A stretch of DNA of 64,000 nucleotides from CAVTRI01 sp963737075 (GTDB lineage: Bacteria > Actinomycetota > Acidimicrobiia > Acidimicrobiales > Palsa-688). The number at the start of each line of letters is the position of its first letter. Positions within the stretch are counted from its first letter, which is position 1. The notes beneath the pieces were generated by a model. The model worked only from the letters and a program-made list of their open reading frames with translations. It did not search any database and was not told where the DNA came from. Location of the stretch: assembly GCA_963737075.1 (NCBI GenBank), contig CAVTRI010000001.1, forward strand, positions 620,001-684,000, read 5' to 3'. Position numbers and translations under genes: made by a program. This document shows, piece by piece, positions 8,350 through 16,150 of the stretch.

Positions 8350-9186
8350 ATGGCCGCCGTCATGACTACCAAACGCCGCCTGGCCTGGACCGCCACCGAC
8401 ATCATCGTCCTGGCCTGGGTGCTGTTCCCCTTGATCTGGATCATCTCGCTGTCGTTCAAGACACCGTCGGCGATCGCTGACGGCGGCTATCTGCCGTCGC
8501 ACTGGACGGTGTCCAACTACAGCACCATCTTCAAGAACTCCGACTTCCTCTATGCCCTGCGAAACTCGATTGTCATCGCCGTCATCGCGGCGCTGATCGC
8601 CGTCGTCATCGGCAGCTTTGCGGCATATGCCGTCTCGCGGCTGCGCTTCCCCGGCAAGAAGGTGTTCGTCGGAGCTTCTCTGCTCGTCGCCATGTTCCCC
8701 CAGATTTCGCTGGTGACACCGCTGTTCAACGTGTTCCGGAGCATCCACATCTTCAACACGTGGTGGGCGTTGATCATCCCCTACGTCGCCTTCTCGTTGC
8801 CGCTGTCGATCTACACGCTCTCCGCGTTCTTCCGGGAGATCCCCCGCGACCTCGAACGGGCGGCGGAGATGGACGGGGCGACACCGATGCAGGCGTTCTT
8901 TAGGGTGATCGCCCCGCTGGCGGCCCCGGGCGTTGTCACATCAGCGATCCTGGTCTTTCTCTATTGCTGGAACGACTTTCTGTTTGCCATTTCGCTGACC
9001 TCGACCACCGCGTCCAGGACCGTGCCCGCCGAGATCGGGTTCTTCACCGGGAACTCGAGCTTCGAAAACCCCATCGGCAACATTGCTGCTGCCGCTGTCA
9101 TCATCAGCATCCCCATTCTGCTGTTCGTGCTGTTCTTCCAGCGTCGGATCGTCGCCGGCCTCACCTCCGGCGCGGTGAAAGGCTGA
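8350..9186 (+). CDS. sugB: Sugar ABC transporter permease, SugB-like
   Basis: 278-residue MalG/SugB-type permease and partner of the preceding gene, whose stop codon is one base away. Six membrane segments are evident, the first at about residues 14-37 (DIIVLAWVLFPLIWIISLSF). The EAA motif ERAAEMDGATPMQAFFRVIAP lies in the penultimate cytoplasmic loop. The ATG at 8350 is used; an in-frame ATG at 8362 would remove four residues. It forms the heterodimeric channel with SugA-like and is energised by the ATPase encoded next. Confidence 0.88.
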   Translation: MAAVMTTKRRLAWTATDIIVLAWVLFPLIWIISLSFKTPSAIADGGYLPSHWTVSNYSTIFKNSDFLYALRNSIVIAVIAALIAVVIGSFAAYAVSRLRFPGKKVFVGASLLVAMFPQISLVTPLFNVFRSIHIFNTWWALIIPYVAFSLPLSIYTLSAFFREIPRDLERAAEMDGATPMQAFFRVIAPLAAPGVVTSAILVFLYCWNDFLFAISLTSTTASRTVPAEIGFFTGNSSFENPIGNIAAAAVIISIPILLFVLFFQRRIVAGLTSGAVKG

Positions 9187-9196
9187 AGGAGATCCC

Positions 9197-10414
9197 ATGG
9201 CTGCCATCACCCTCGACCACGTGACCAAGCAGTACCCCGACGGGGCGTTGGCCGTGAACGACCTCAACCTCCAGATCGAGGACGGCGAGTTCTGCATCCT
9301 CGTCGGCCCGTCCGGCTGCGGGAAGTCGACGACACTCAACATGATCGCCGGCCTGGAAGACATCAGCCGCGGCGAGCTGCGCTTCGATGGCGATCTCGTC
9401 AACGACCTGGCGCCCAAGGACCGCGACATCGCCATGGTGTTTCAGAACTACGCCCTTTATCCGCACATGACCGTCCGCCAAAACATGGGGTTTGCCCTGA
9501 GGTTGGCGAAGGTCTCCAAGGACGAGATCAACCGGAAGGTCGAAGACGCCGCGCGGATCCTCGACCTGACCCAGCACCTCGATCGCAAACCGGCCAACTT
9601 GTCGGGCGGCCAGCGCCAGCGGGTGGCCATGGGGCGGGCGATCGTGCGCAGTCCCAAAGCGTTCTTGATGGACGAGCCGCTGTCCAACCTGGACGCCAAG
9701 CTCCGGGTCCAGATGCGTACGGAGGTTTCGAGGATCCAGAAGCAGGTGCACACCACCACCGTGTATGTCACCCACGATCAGACCGAGGCCATGACCCTGG
9801 GGGACCGGGTCGCGGTGCTGAGGGCAGGGATCCTCCAGCAGTACGCCTCGCCCCAGGAGCTGTACGACCATCCCCGCAATCTTTTCGTGGCCGGCTTCAT
9901 CGGATCGCCGGCCATGAATTTCGTGGAGGCCGGGATCGACGACGCCAAGCTCCACACGCCGTTCGGGGTAGTCCCGCTGAACGACGAAGTTCGCCGGAAG
10001 CTGGAGAGCGAGCACGCCCCTCGCGAGATGATCATGGGCATCCGCCCGGAGCATTTCGAGGACGCCAGCCTCCTCCAGGAGGACGTACTCGGAAACGGCG
10101 TGGTGTTCACGACCACTATCGACGTCATCGAGTCGTTGGGCTCAGATGTCTATGCCCACTTCACGATGGAGTCCGGACACGCGTCGAGCTCGGAGCTCGC
10201 GGAGTTGGCTGCCGACTCCGGCTCCGCCGACACCTTGTCCGGCGGCACCGAGGTGGTGGCCCGGCTGGACTCGGCCACGAGGATCAAGGAGGAGCAGGAA
10301 GCGCGGCTGTGGTTCGACTCCTCGAAGATCCAGCTGTTCGACCCCAGCAGCGGCAACAACCTTCTGGCAGAGCAGCAAGCCGCTACGACCGCCGCTGGTG
10401 GCGAAGCCGGCTGA
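9197..10414 (+). CDS. sugC: Sugar ABC transporter ATPase, SugC/MsmK-like
   Basis: 405 residues. The nucleotide-binding domain has Walker A GPSGCGKST (residues 37-45), Q-loop VFQNYALYPHMTV, signature LSGGQRQR (about 135), Walker B FLMDEPLSNLDA and H-loop YVTHDQTEAM. A C-terminal MalK/OB-type regulatory domain follows (MGIRPEHFEDA). AAGGAGATCCC precedes the ATG at 9197. The C-terminal domain carries a Ser/Ala/Glu-rich insertion around residues 325-350 that is longer than in MalK. The end overlaps the tail of a convergent ParB-like gene by 32 bp. It powers the LpqY-SugAB-like importer. Confidence 0.92.
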   Translation: MAAITLDHVTKQYPDGALAVNDLNLQIEDGEFCILVGPSGCGKSTTLNMIAGLEDISRGELRFDGDLVNDLAPKDRDIAMVFQNYALYPHMTVRQNMGFALRLAKVSKDEINRKVEDAARILDLTQHLDRKPANLSGGQRQRVAMGRAIVRSPKAFLMDEPLSNLDAKLRVQMRTEVSRIQKQVHTTTVYVTHDQTEAMTLGDRVAVLRAGILQQYASPQELYDHPRNLFVAGFIGSPAMNFVEAGIDDAKLHTPFGVVPLNDEVRRKLESEHAPREMIMGIRPEHFEDASLLQEDVLGNGVVFTTTIDVIESLGSDVYAHFTMESGHASSSELAELAADSGSADTLSGGTEVVARLDSATRIKEEQEARLWFDSSKIQLFDPSSGNNLLAEQQAATTAAGGEAG

Positions 10415-11228
10415 CGATCTCCTCGTTCCATTCGTGGGTGCGGACCAGGCGGTAGCGTTCGCCGGCCACTCGCAGGTAGGCCTCGACTTCGGTGCCCTCG
10501 CCGATCATTCCGGCTGCCCGAAGCATGCGGACGACCCGCCGGTACTCGTCGTTGAACCAGCACTCGGCGACCTCGGCACGCGTGAGCCACCGCCGCTCGC
10601 CCTGCAGCAACCGGAACCCCCAAGCCTCGACCGTCTCGGAGAGCACCGCCCAGGTCCAAGGATCTCGTACCTCCAGCTGCGCCCGCTGGTCAGGGAGCAG
10701 CGGCACCCGTTCGGCGAATTGGCGCTCATAGTCCTTCACGACCAGGTCCATGCGGTTGTAGATCCCCTGGGCAGGGAGCCGGGTGCGCACTTCGGTCACC
10801 AGCGCCTCGATGACCTTCCATCGGAGCGCCTTGGCTACCGACACTCGATGGTGGCCGTCCCGCACGAAGTGCATGTCGCCGACGCGGTAGACGTCGATCG
10901 GCGGCATCGCGTCGCCGCGCCGCTGAGCGGCGGCGATCCGCTGCCACCGCTCCCGTGACACTGCCGATGTAGGGCGGAATCGGCGGTCGAAGTCGCGGGT
11001 CCGGTCCACGCTGCCGACGATGCTGTCGAGCGCGATGCTCTGCATGCCGAGTACCCGCTCGCCCGTGCGGCCAAGGGCGGCGATCACCTCGTCGAAAGGC
11101 AGGATGAGGCCCACGTCGTCGGGCTCGCGCCGGAGGCGTTGGGCCAGCCGGGCCAGGACCTGCTGGCGGCGGGCGCGCTGGAAGTCGTTCTCGGCGTCAG
11201 CGGCGGGAAACCCGGTCGAACGTGGCAC
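10383..11228 (-). CDS. ParB/Srx-fold nuclease-like protein
   Basis: 281 residues from a GTG at 11228; longer readings would run through the upstream phosphoesterase in another frame. The middle contains IDVYRVGDMHFVRDGHHRVSVAKALRW, the ParB/sulfiredoxin-type GxxRxxA-like box, preceded by the long helical stretch RARRQQVLARLAQRLRR. The C-terminus (WTWAVLSETVEAWGFRLLQGERRWLTRAEVAECWFNDEY) is a conserved actinobacterial extension. This is not the chromosomal ParB; no parS or ParA is nearby. It begins 5 nt after the phosphoesterase stop, so the two form an operon. Biochemical function unknown. Confidence 0.7.
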   Translation of the reverse strand: MPRSTGFPAADAENDFQRARRQQVLARLAQRLRREPDDVGLILPFDEVIAALGRTGERVLGMQSIALDSIVGSVDRTRDFDRRFRPTSAVSRERWQRIAAAQRRGDAMPPIDVYRVGDMHFVRDGHHRVSVAKALRWKVIEALVTEVRTRLPAQGIYNRMDLVVKDYERQFAERVPLLPDQRAQLEVRDPWTWAVLSETVEAWGFRLLQGERRWLTRAEVAECWFNDEYRRVVRMLRAAGMIGEGTEVEAYLRVAGERYRLVRTHEWNEEIVSRLRHQRRS

Positions 11229-11233
11229 GCGCC

Positions 11234-11932
11234 TCAGCCCTGCGCCTTGGCCGCTCGGGCGGTGTATGCGCCAGCCGGATGCACCTCCACAGTCCGGTGC
11301 CCGAAGACATTGACGACACGGGTCTCGCCCAGTTGCCACGACTCGGCGTCTCCTGGAGCGGGCCGGACGTGGCCATGCAGCAGCAGACGTGGCCGCAGTT
11401 TCGATGCCAGCTCGGCGAACGCCGCGAAGCCCTCGTGGACGGGATCGTCGCCGACCCCGCTTGCCACGAGCCCCACCGGTGCGTGGGTCAGCAGCACGTC
11501 CACCGGCCGGCCGTCTCGCCATCGGCGCCATCGGGCCTTGGCGGCGAGCCGGCGGGCCCGGCGCCGTTGCTGGCGTTGCGTGTACTGATTGGGACCTTCG
11601 CGGTAGCGCAACGAACCTCCGAGGCCCGCGAAGCGGAGGCCGCCCGCATTCACGACGCGGCCGTCGGCGTTGAGCCCACCCGCCGGCCATGGAGCCTCGT
11701 CGGGCAGGCCGGCCCGTAGGACCAACCCCGACCGGCTGACGCGGTAGCCCGACAGGTCGGGGTCGTGGTTGCCGGGGACGAACACCAGCGGGACGTCCGC
11801 GGCCTCGACAAGCGAGCGGAGCATGTCGAACGGTACGTCACCGCACGCGGCGACCACGTCGGGCCGGAGCGAACGGACCGTCTCTGCCGTGAGCAATCCG
11901 ACCTCGTCGGACAGCGCCAGGATGCACACCAC
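11234..11932 (-). CDS. Calcineurin-type metallophosphoesterase
   Basis: 232 residues with the metallophosphoesterase blocks in order: an N-terminal ILALSDEVG (the usual D-x-H appears as D-E here, as in several actinobacterial paralogues), ACGDV, PGNHD, LLTHAPVG and LHGHVRP. The segment between GNHD and THAP holds a basic helix (RQQRRRARRLAAKARWRRWRDG), unusual for such a small enzyme and possibly nucleic-acid facing. It lies upstream of the ParB-like gene with a 5-nt gap on the same strand. Probable cytosolic phosphodiesterase; substrate unknown. Confidence 0.82.
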   Translation of the reverse strand: MVCILALSDEVGLLTAETVRSLRPDVVAACGDVPFDMLRSLVEAADVPLVFVPGNHDPDLSGYRVSRSGLVLRAGLPDEAPWPAGGLNADGRVVNAGGLRFAGLGGSLRYREGPNQYTQRQQRRRARRLAAKARWRRWRDGRPVDVLLTHAPVGLVASGVGDDPVHEGFAAFAELASKLRPRLLLHGHVRPAPGDAESWQLGETRVVNVFGHRTVEVHPAGAYTARAAKAQG

Positions 11933-11998
11933 CGTTCTGAGTCTTACCCGAGCGCCCGTCGTGCGGGAGGCGGTCGGCGTGGGGCATCATCGCCGCTC

Positions 11999-12469
11999 GT
12001 GCTCGCCGTCGCCCACCCCGCGTACGACGTGCTGGTGATCCTTCACGTCGCGTCGGCCATCGTCGGCTTCGGGGCGGTGGCGATCAGCGGCATCTACGGT
12101 GGCGGCGTCAGGCGCGTGGACCGTCCCGGCGCTCGCGACGAGGCCCGCCGCTTCTTTTCGTCTCCTGGCGCCGCCGAGTGGGCCGTGTTGGCCGTGCCCG
12201 TGTTCGGGTTGGCCGCGCTGGCGCTGCGTCCCGGCCCGAGCCAGGCCACCCGGCTGTGGGTGCCGGCCGCTCTCGCGGTGTGGCTGGTGGCCGCCGTGGT
12301 GCTGGTCGTCGTCGTCCGTCCTGCCGAAGCACGCATCCGCGTCGGACTCGGCGATCCCGACAGTGATCCTGACAAGCTCCGCCAGGCGGGACGCACGCTC
12401 GCCCGGGGAGCCGCCGCCTGCGACCTCGCCTTCGTGGTGGCGTTCTTCCTGATGATCTTCCGACCGTAG
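11999..12469 (+). CDS. Small integral membrane protein, DUF2269-like
   Basis: 156 residues from a GTG at 11999. Four hydrophobic segments can be read: YDVLVILHVASAIVGFGAVAISG, WAVLAVPVFGLAALALRPG, WVPAALAVWLVAAVVLVVVV and AACDLAFVVAFFLMIF. The opening H-x3-A-I-V-G-F-G-A pattern is typical of the DUF2269/predicted integral-membrane group. The divergent phosphoesterase starts 66 bp away. No functional residues can be assigned. Confidence 0.7.
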   Translation: MLAVAHPAYDVLVILHVASAIVGFGAVAISGIYGGGVRRVDRPGARDEARRFFSSPGAAEWAVLAVPVFGLAALALRPGPSQATRLWVPAALAVWLVAAVVLVVVVRPAEARIRVGLGDPDSDPDKLRQAGRTLARGAAACDLAFVVAFFLMIFRP

Positions 12470-12669
12470 GTTTGGCCACTAAGGGTTTCGCGCCTGTTTC
12501 GAAAATGCTGCTCCACGCCGAGAGCGGTTCCTGCCGGCTCGCCGGTTGCGGGACCGGCGCCTGTACTGCATCCGGGCTTGCCTATTTCAACGAACCCTTC
12601 AACGTGGGATAGTCGGTAGTCCAGGAATCGCGCCGGAGTCGCACCCCCGTCTTAGGATGGTCGGCAGCT

Positions 12670-14754
12670 ATGGCGCTCCGCTCGATGCCCGTCAGCCGCA
12701 CCTTCCACGACCTCCCGGTTGAGGAGGTGGTCGACGACTTCCGGCTTGCCTGCATCTCCCGCCTGCTCGACGACCGGGAGATCTCGCTCCAGAAGCAGAG
12801 CCGGGTGTTCTTCCAGATATCGGGGGCGGGGCACGAGGCGCTGCTGCTGGCGCTCGCCAGGGAGCTGCGGGCAGGATATGACTGGTTTTTTCCCTACTAC
12901 CGCGACCGGGCCCTTCTCCTCGCTTTGGGCGCTACACCGGAGGAGATCCTCCTGCAGGCGGTCGGCTCGGCCGCCGATCCCGCATCCGGCGGCCGCCAGA
13001 TGCCGTGCCACTGGGGCAGCAAGCGGCTCAACGTCGTCACCCAGTCCAGCCCGACGGGAAGCCAGTGCTTGCCGGCGGTTGGATGCGCGGAGGCCACCCG
13101 GTACATATCCCGCCGCCAGCTACCCGGCTGCGTCGCCCATGGCGATGAGATCACCTACGTCTCGCTGGGGGACGGCGCCACGTCGGAAGGGGAGTTCTGG
13201 GAGAGCCTCAACACCGCCTGCACCCTGCATCTGCCCGTCCTGTACATCGTGGCTGACAACGGGTACGCCATCTCGGTCCCGGTGGCGGAGCAGGCCCCGG
13301 CCGCCATCTCCGAGCTTGTCCGCGGGTTCCGGGGATTGCACGTCTACGACGTTGACGGCCGTGATTACTTCGCGGTGCGGGAGCTGGCTCGGCATGTGGT
13401 GCCCTCTGTGCGGGCCGGCGTCGGTCCGGCGTTGATTCACGCCACGGTGACTCGCCCGTATTCGCACAGCTCGGCAGATACCCAGAGCAAATACCGCTCG
13501 ACCGATGAGCTCGCCGACGAGAAGGCGCACGACCCGATCCTGCTGTTCGAGCACACCCTGGTCGAGGGCAGCGTGCTCACCGAAGGCGACGCCCAGACGA
13601 TCCGCGCCGACGCCCGCCAGGTGGTCTTCGACGCCGCGCGTGCGGCGCTTGCCGCCCCCCGCCCCGATCAGGCGACCGTCACCGACCACGTCGTCGCGCT
13701 GCCGGAAGTCCCGCCCGAGGCCGAGACCGACGACGGCAAAGGGGAGGTCGTGGCGTTGGGCGAAGCGATCCGCCGGACCCTGATGGAGCGCATGGAGGTC
13801 GACGAGCGCATTCGTGTCTTCGGGGAGGACGTCGCCGACGCTCGCGAAGCAGTGCTGGCCAACGTGGAGGGCAAAGGCGGTGTGTTCGGCACCACCTTCG
13901 GCCTCCAGCGCCGCTTCGGGCTTGCCCGCGCCTACAACACTCCGCTCGCTGAGGCCAACATCGTCGGGCGGGCCGTGGGACAGGCGATCCGTGGGCTTCG
14001 ACCGGTGCCCGAGGTCCAGTTCTTCGACTACATCTGGCCCGCCATGCACCAGATCCGAAGCGAGGCGGCGACCATCCGCTGGCGGTCCAACGGGGTGTTC
14101 AGCTGTCCGATGGTGCTGCGGGTGCCCATCGGCGGCTACCTGACCGGCGGGGCGATCTGGCACTCCCAGTCGGGGGAGTCGATCTTCACCCATATTCCGG
14201 GGCTCACCGTCGTGATGCCATCGCGGGCGTCGGACGCCGCCGGCCTGCTGCGAACCGCCCTGGACGCTGAGGACCCAGTGCTCTTCCTGGAGCACAAGCA
14301 CCTGTTGCGACAGGGCTACACCAAGACGCCGTTTCCCGGGCCTGCGTTCCGGGTGCCCTTCGGCCGCGCCCGCATCGCAAGCGACGGTGACGACCTGACG
14401 ATCGTGACGTGGGGGGCGACCGTGGAGAAGTCGCTGCAGGCTGCTTCGCGCCTCGAGGCCTCGGTGCAGGTCGTCGACCTGCGTTCGCTTCTCCCGTGGG
14501 ACAAGGACCTCGTCGCCGAGCAGGTCGCTCGCACCAGCCGGCTGCTGGTCGTTCATGAAGACGTGCTCACAAGCGGGTTCGGCGCCGAGGTGGCGGCGTG
14601 GGTAGGCGAGCACTGCTTCGCGGACCTCGACGCGCCCGTGGCTCGGGTGGCCGCCAAGGACACCTGGGTCGCCTACGAGCCCACACTCGAGCACGCGATC
14701 CTGCCCCAGGTGGAGGACATCGCGGAGGCCGCTTCGGCAACGCTGGCGTTCTAG
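12670..14754 (+). CDS. Fused 2-oxoacid dehydrogenase E1 alpha/beta subunit
   Basis: 694 residues combining both E1 subunits of a branched-chain-type 2-oxoacid dehydrogenase. The alpha part (about 1-345) has the thiamine-diphosphate motif GDG at 167-169 closed by DNGYAIS near 197, where most relatives have NN. The beta part (about 357-694) starts GEVVALGEAIRRTLMERM and contains FGEDVA, TPLAEANIVGRAVG and the C-terminal transketolase-like domain (VVHEDVLTSGFGAEV). It decarboxylates a 2-oxoacid and would pass the acyl group to a lipoyl E2, but no E2 or E3 gene occurs in the window. TAGGAT at 12653-12658 could be its -10. Link to IcmF: valine-derived isobutyryl-CoA would be a shared intermediate. 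Confidence 0.85.
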   Translation: MALRSMPVSRTFHDLPVEEVVDDFRLACISRLLDDREISLQKQSRVFFQISGAGHEALLLALARELRAGYDWFFPYYRDRALLLALGATPEEILLQAVGSAADPASGGRQMPCHWGSKRLNVVTQSSPTGSQCLPAVGCAEATRYISRRQLPGCVAHGDEITYVSLGDGATSEGEFWESLNTACTLHLPVLYIVADNGYAISVPVAEQAPAAISELVRGFRGLHVYDVDGRDYFAVRELARHVVPSVRAGVGPALIHATVTRPYSHSSADTQSKYRSTDELADEKAHDPILLFEHTLVEGSVLTEGDAQTIRADARQVVFDAARAALAAPRPDQATVTDHVVALPEVPPEAETDDGKGEVVALGEAIRRTLMERMEVDERIRVFGEDVADAREAVLANVEGKGGVFGTTFGLQRRFGLARAYNTPLAEANIVGRAVGQAIRGLRPVPEVQFFDYIWPAMHQIRSEAATIRWRSNGVFSCPMVLRVPIGGYLTGGAIWHSQSGESIFTHIPGLTVVMPSRASDAAGLLRTALDAEDPVLFLEHKHLLRQGYTKTPFPGPAFRVPFGRARIASDGDDLTIVTWGATVEKSLQAASRLEASVQVVDLRSLLPWDKDLVAEQVARTSRLLVVHEDVLTSGFGAEVAAWVGEHCFADLDAPVARVAAKDTWVAYEPTLEHAILPQVEDIAEAASATLAF

Positions 14755-15011
14755 GCCGCGCACGACGCTTCGGCGCCCGATGTAACGGCGAGCAAGCGAT
14801 AGATGGCGCGCGAGCCGCCAGCCCCCGGCCCAACTGACGCGCTCAGCGGCCCCGCAGACACCACAGCGCACCATTTGCCGGGCCTCCTGACATCTGGGCG
14901 CGCCACCTTCTGCTTCGACGGGCCCCTCACGGCGCGCTGGGCGACTCCAGACGGTTGGACGCCGGCGCCCTCCGCTAGCGTCAAGCCGCGGACGCGCACA
15001 GGAGGGGAGTC

Positions 15012-16097
15012 ATGCCGCAGCAGGTCCGAGGCGTGGTGGCGAGGGCGAAGGGAGAGCCCGTCGCCGTCGAACAGATCGTCGTCCCTGACCCGGGCCCGGG
15101 TGAGGTGGTGGTCGGCGTGCAGGCGTGTGGGGTATGCCACACGGATCTGCACTACCGGGAGGGCGCGATCAACAACGACTTCCCGTTCTTGCTCGGTCAC
15201 GAGGCGGCCGGGGTGGTCGAGGCGGTCGGTGAAGGCGTCACCAACGTGGCACCGGGCGACTACGTCGTGTTGGCGTGGCGGGCGCCGTGCGGCACCTGTC
15301 GCGCGTGCCGGCGCGGTCGACCGTGGTACTGCTTCGACAGCGCCAACGCCCGCCAGCCGATGACGCTGGTTGATGGCACGCCGCTGAGCCCGGCGCTCGG
15401 GATCGGGGCCTTCGCCGACAAGACGCTCGTTGCTGCCGGGCAAGCGGTTGCTGTTGACCGCGCCGCCCCTCCGCAGACCGCGGGCCTGATCGGGTGCGGA
15501 ATCATGGCGGGGTATGGCGCCGCGGTGAACACCGGCGGGGTACGGCAGGGCGACACGGTCGCCGTGTTCGGCTGCGGCGGGGTGGGCGACGCCGCAATCG
15601 CCGCATCTGCGCTGGCCGGGGCGCGCGTCGTCATCGGCGTCGACGTCGACGCCCGAAAGCTCGAGTGGGCACGGGAGTTCGGCGCCACGCATACCGTCGA
15701 CGCCTCCAGGGACGATCCGGTGGAGGCCGTTCGCTCGCTCACCGACGGGTTCGGCGTGGACCTGGCCATCGAAGCAGTGGGCCGCCCCGAGACGTACCGG
15801 CAGGCGTTCTTCGCCCGGGACCTCGCGGGAGTCCTGGTGCAGGTCGGCGTGCCGGACCCGTCGATGACGATCGATCTGCCGATGATCGAATTGTTCGGTC
15901 GCGGCGGGGCGCTCAAGTCGTCCTGGTACGGCGATTGCCTGCCGACGCGGGACTTCCCGGCGCTCATCGACCTGTACCTGAAGGGGCGGCTCAACCTGGA
16001 CCGGTTCGTTTCCGACACCGTGGCGCTGGACGGCGTGGAGGATGCGTTTGTCCGGATGCAGCGAGGCGAGGTGCTGCGCTCGGTCGTAACGCTCTGA
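15012..16097 (+). CDS. mscR: S-(hydroxymethyl)mycothiol dehydrogenase
   Basis: 361-residue zinc alcohol dehydrogenase, the exact length usual for MscR. Catalytic zinc ligands are C42 (GVCHTD), H63-E64 (GHE) and a distal Cys. The structural-zinc cluster is C93, C96, C99 and C107 (CGTCRACRRGRPWYC). The NAD site is FGCGGVGDAA. The N-terminal VRGVVARAKGEPV, INNDFPFLLGHEAAG and SWYGDCLPTRDFP are characteristic of mycothiol-dependent formaldehyde dehydrogenase. GGAGGGGAGTC precedes the ATG. It oxidises the formaldehyde-mycothiol adduct with NAD+. This implies the organism makes mycothiol. The MBL partner usually next to mscR is absent; IcmF follows. Confidence 0.88.
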   Translation: MPQQVRGVVARAKGEPVAVEQIVVPDPGPGEVVVGVQACGVCHTDLHYREGAINNDFPFLLGHEAAGVVEAVGEGVTNVAPGDYVVLAWRAPCGTCRACRRGRPWYCFDSANARQPMTLVDGTPLSPALGIGAFADKTLVAAGQAVAVDRAAPPQTAGLIGCGIMAGYGAAVNTGGVRQGDTVAVFGCGGVGDAAIAASALAGARVVIGVDVDARKLEWAREFGATHTVDASRDDPVEAVRSLTDGFGVDLAIEAVGRPETYRQAFFARDLAGVLVQVGVPDPSMTIDLPMIELFGRGGALKSSWYGDCLPTRDFPALIDLYLKGRLNLDRFVSDTVALDGVEDAFVRMQRGEVLRSVVTL

Positions 16098-16123
16098 GCG
16101 GAAGCACCGAACCTCGCAACTAC

Positions 16124-16150
16124 TAGGACGTCCGACTATAATCCGTCCTA
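16124..16150 (+). promoter_or_regulatory. icmF promoter with perfect dyad around TATAAT; leaderless start
   Basis: TAGGACG (16124-16130) and CGTCCTA (16144-16150) are perfect 7-bp inverted arms separated by 13 bases that contain a consensus -10, TATAAT at 16137-16142. Transcription 7-8 nt downstream would begin at the A of the icmF ATG (16150), so the mRNA is probably leaderless and no Shine-Dalgarno is present. A repressor bound to the dyad would directly block polymerase. The -35 region is weak. Confidence 0.65.

Noticed and set aside
13120..14874. Long open frame of 584 codons on the minus strand
   Set aside because: It is antisense to the E1 gene, Arg/Gly/His-rich, and without family motifs; a shadow of GC-rich codon usage.
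16098..16149. Cobalamin riboswitch before icmF
   Set aside because: Only 52 bases separate the genes and the promoter places the start at the ATG, leaving no leader for a riboswitch.
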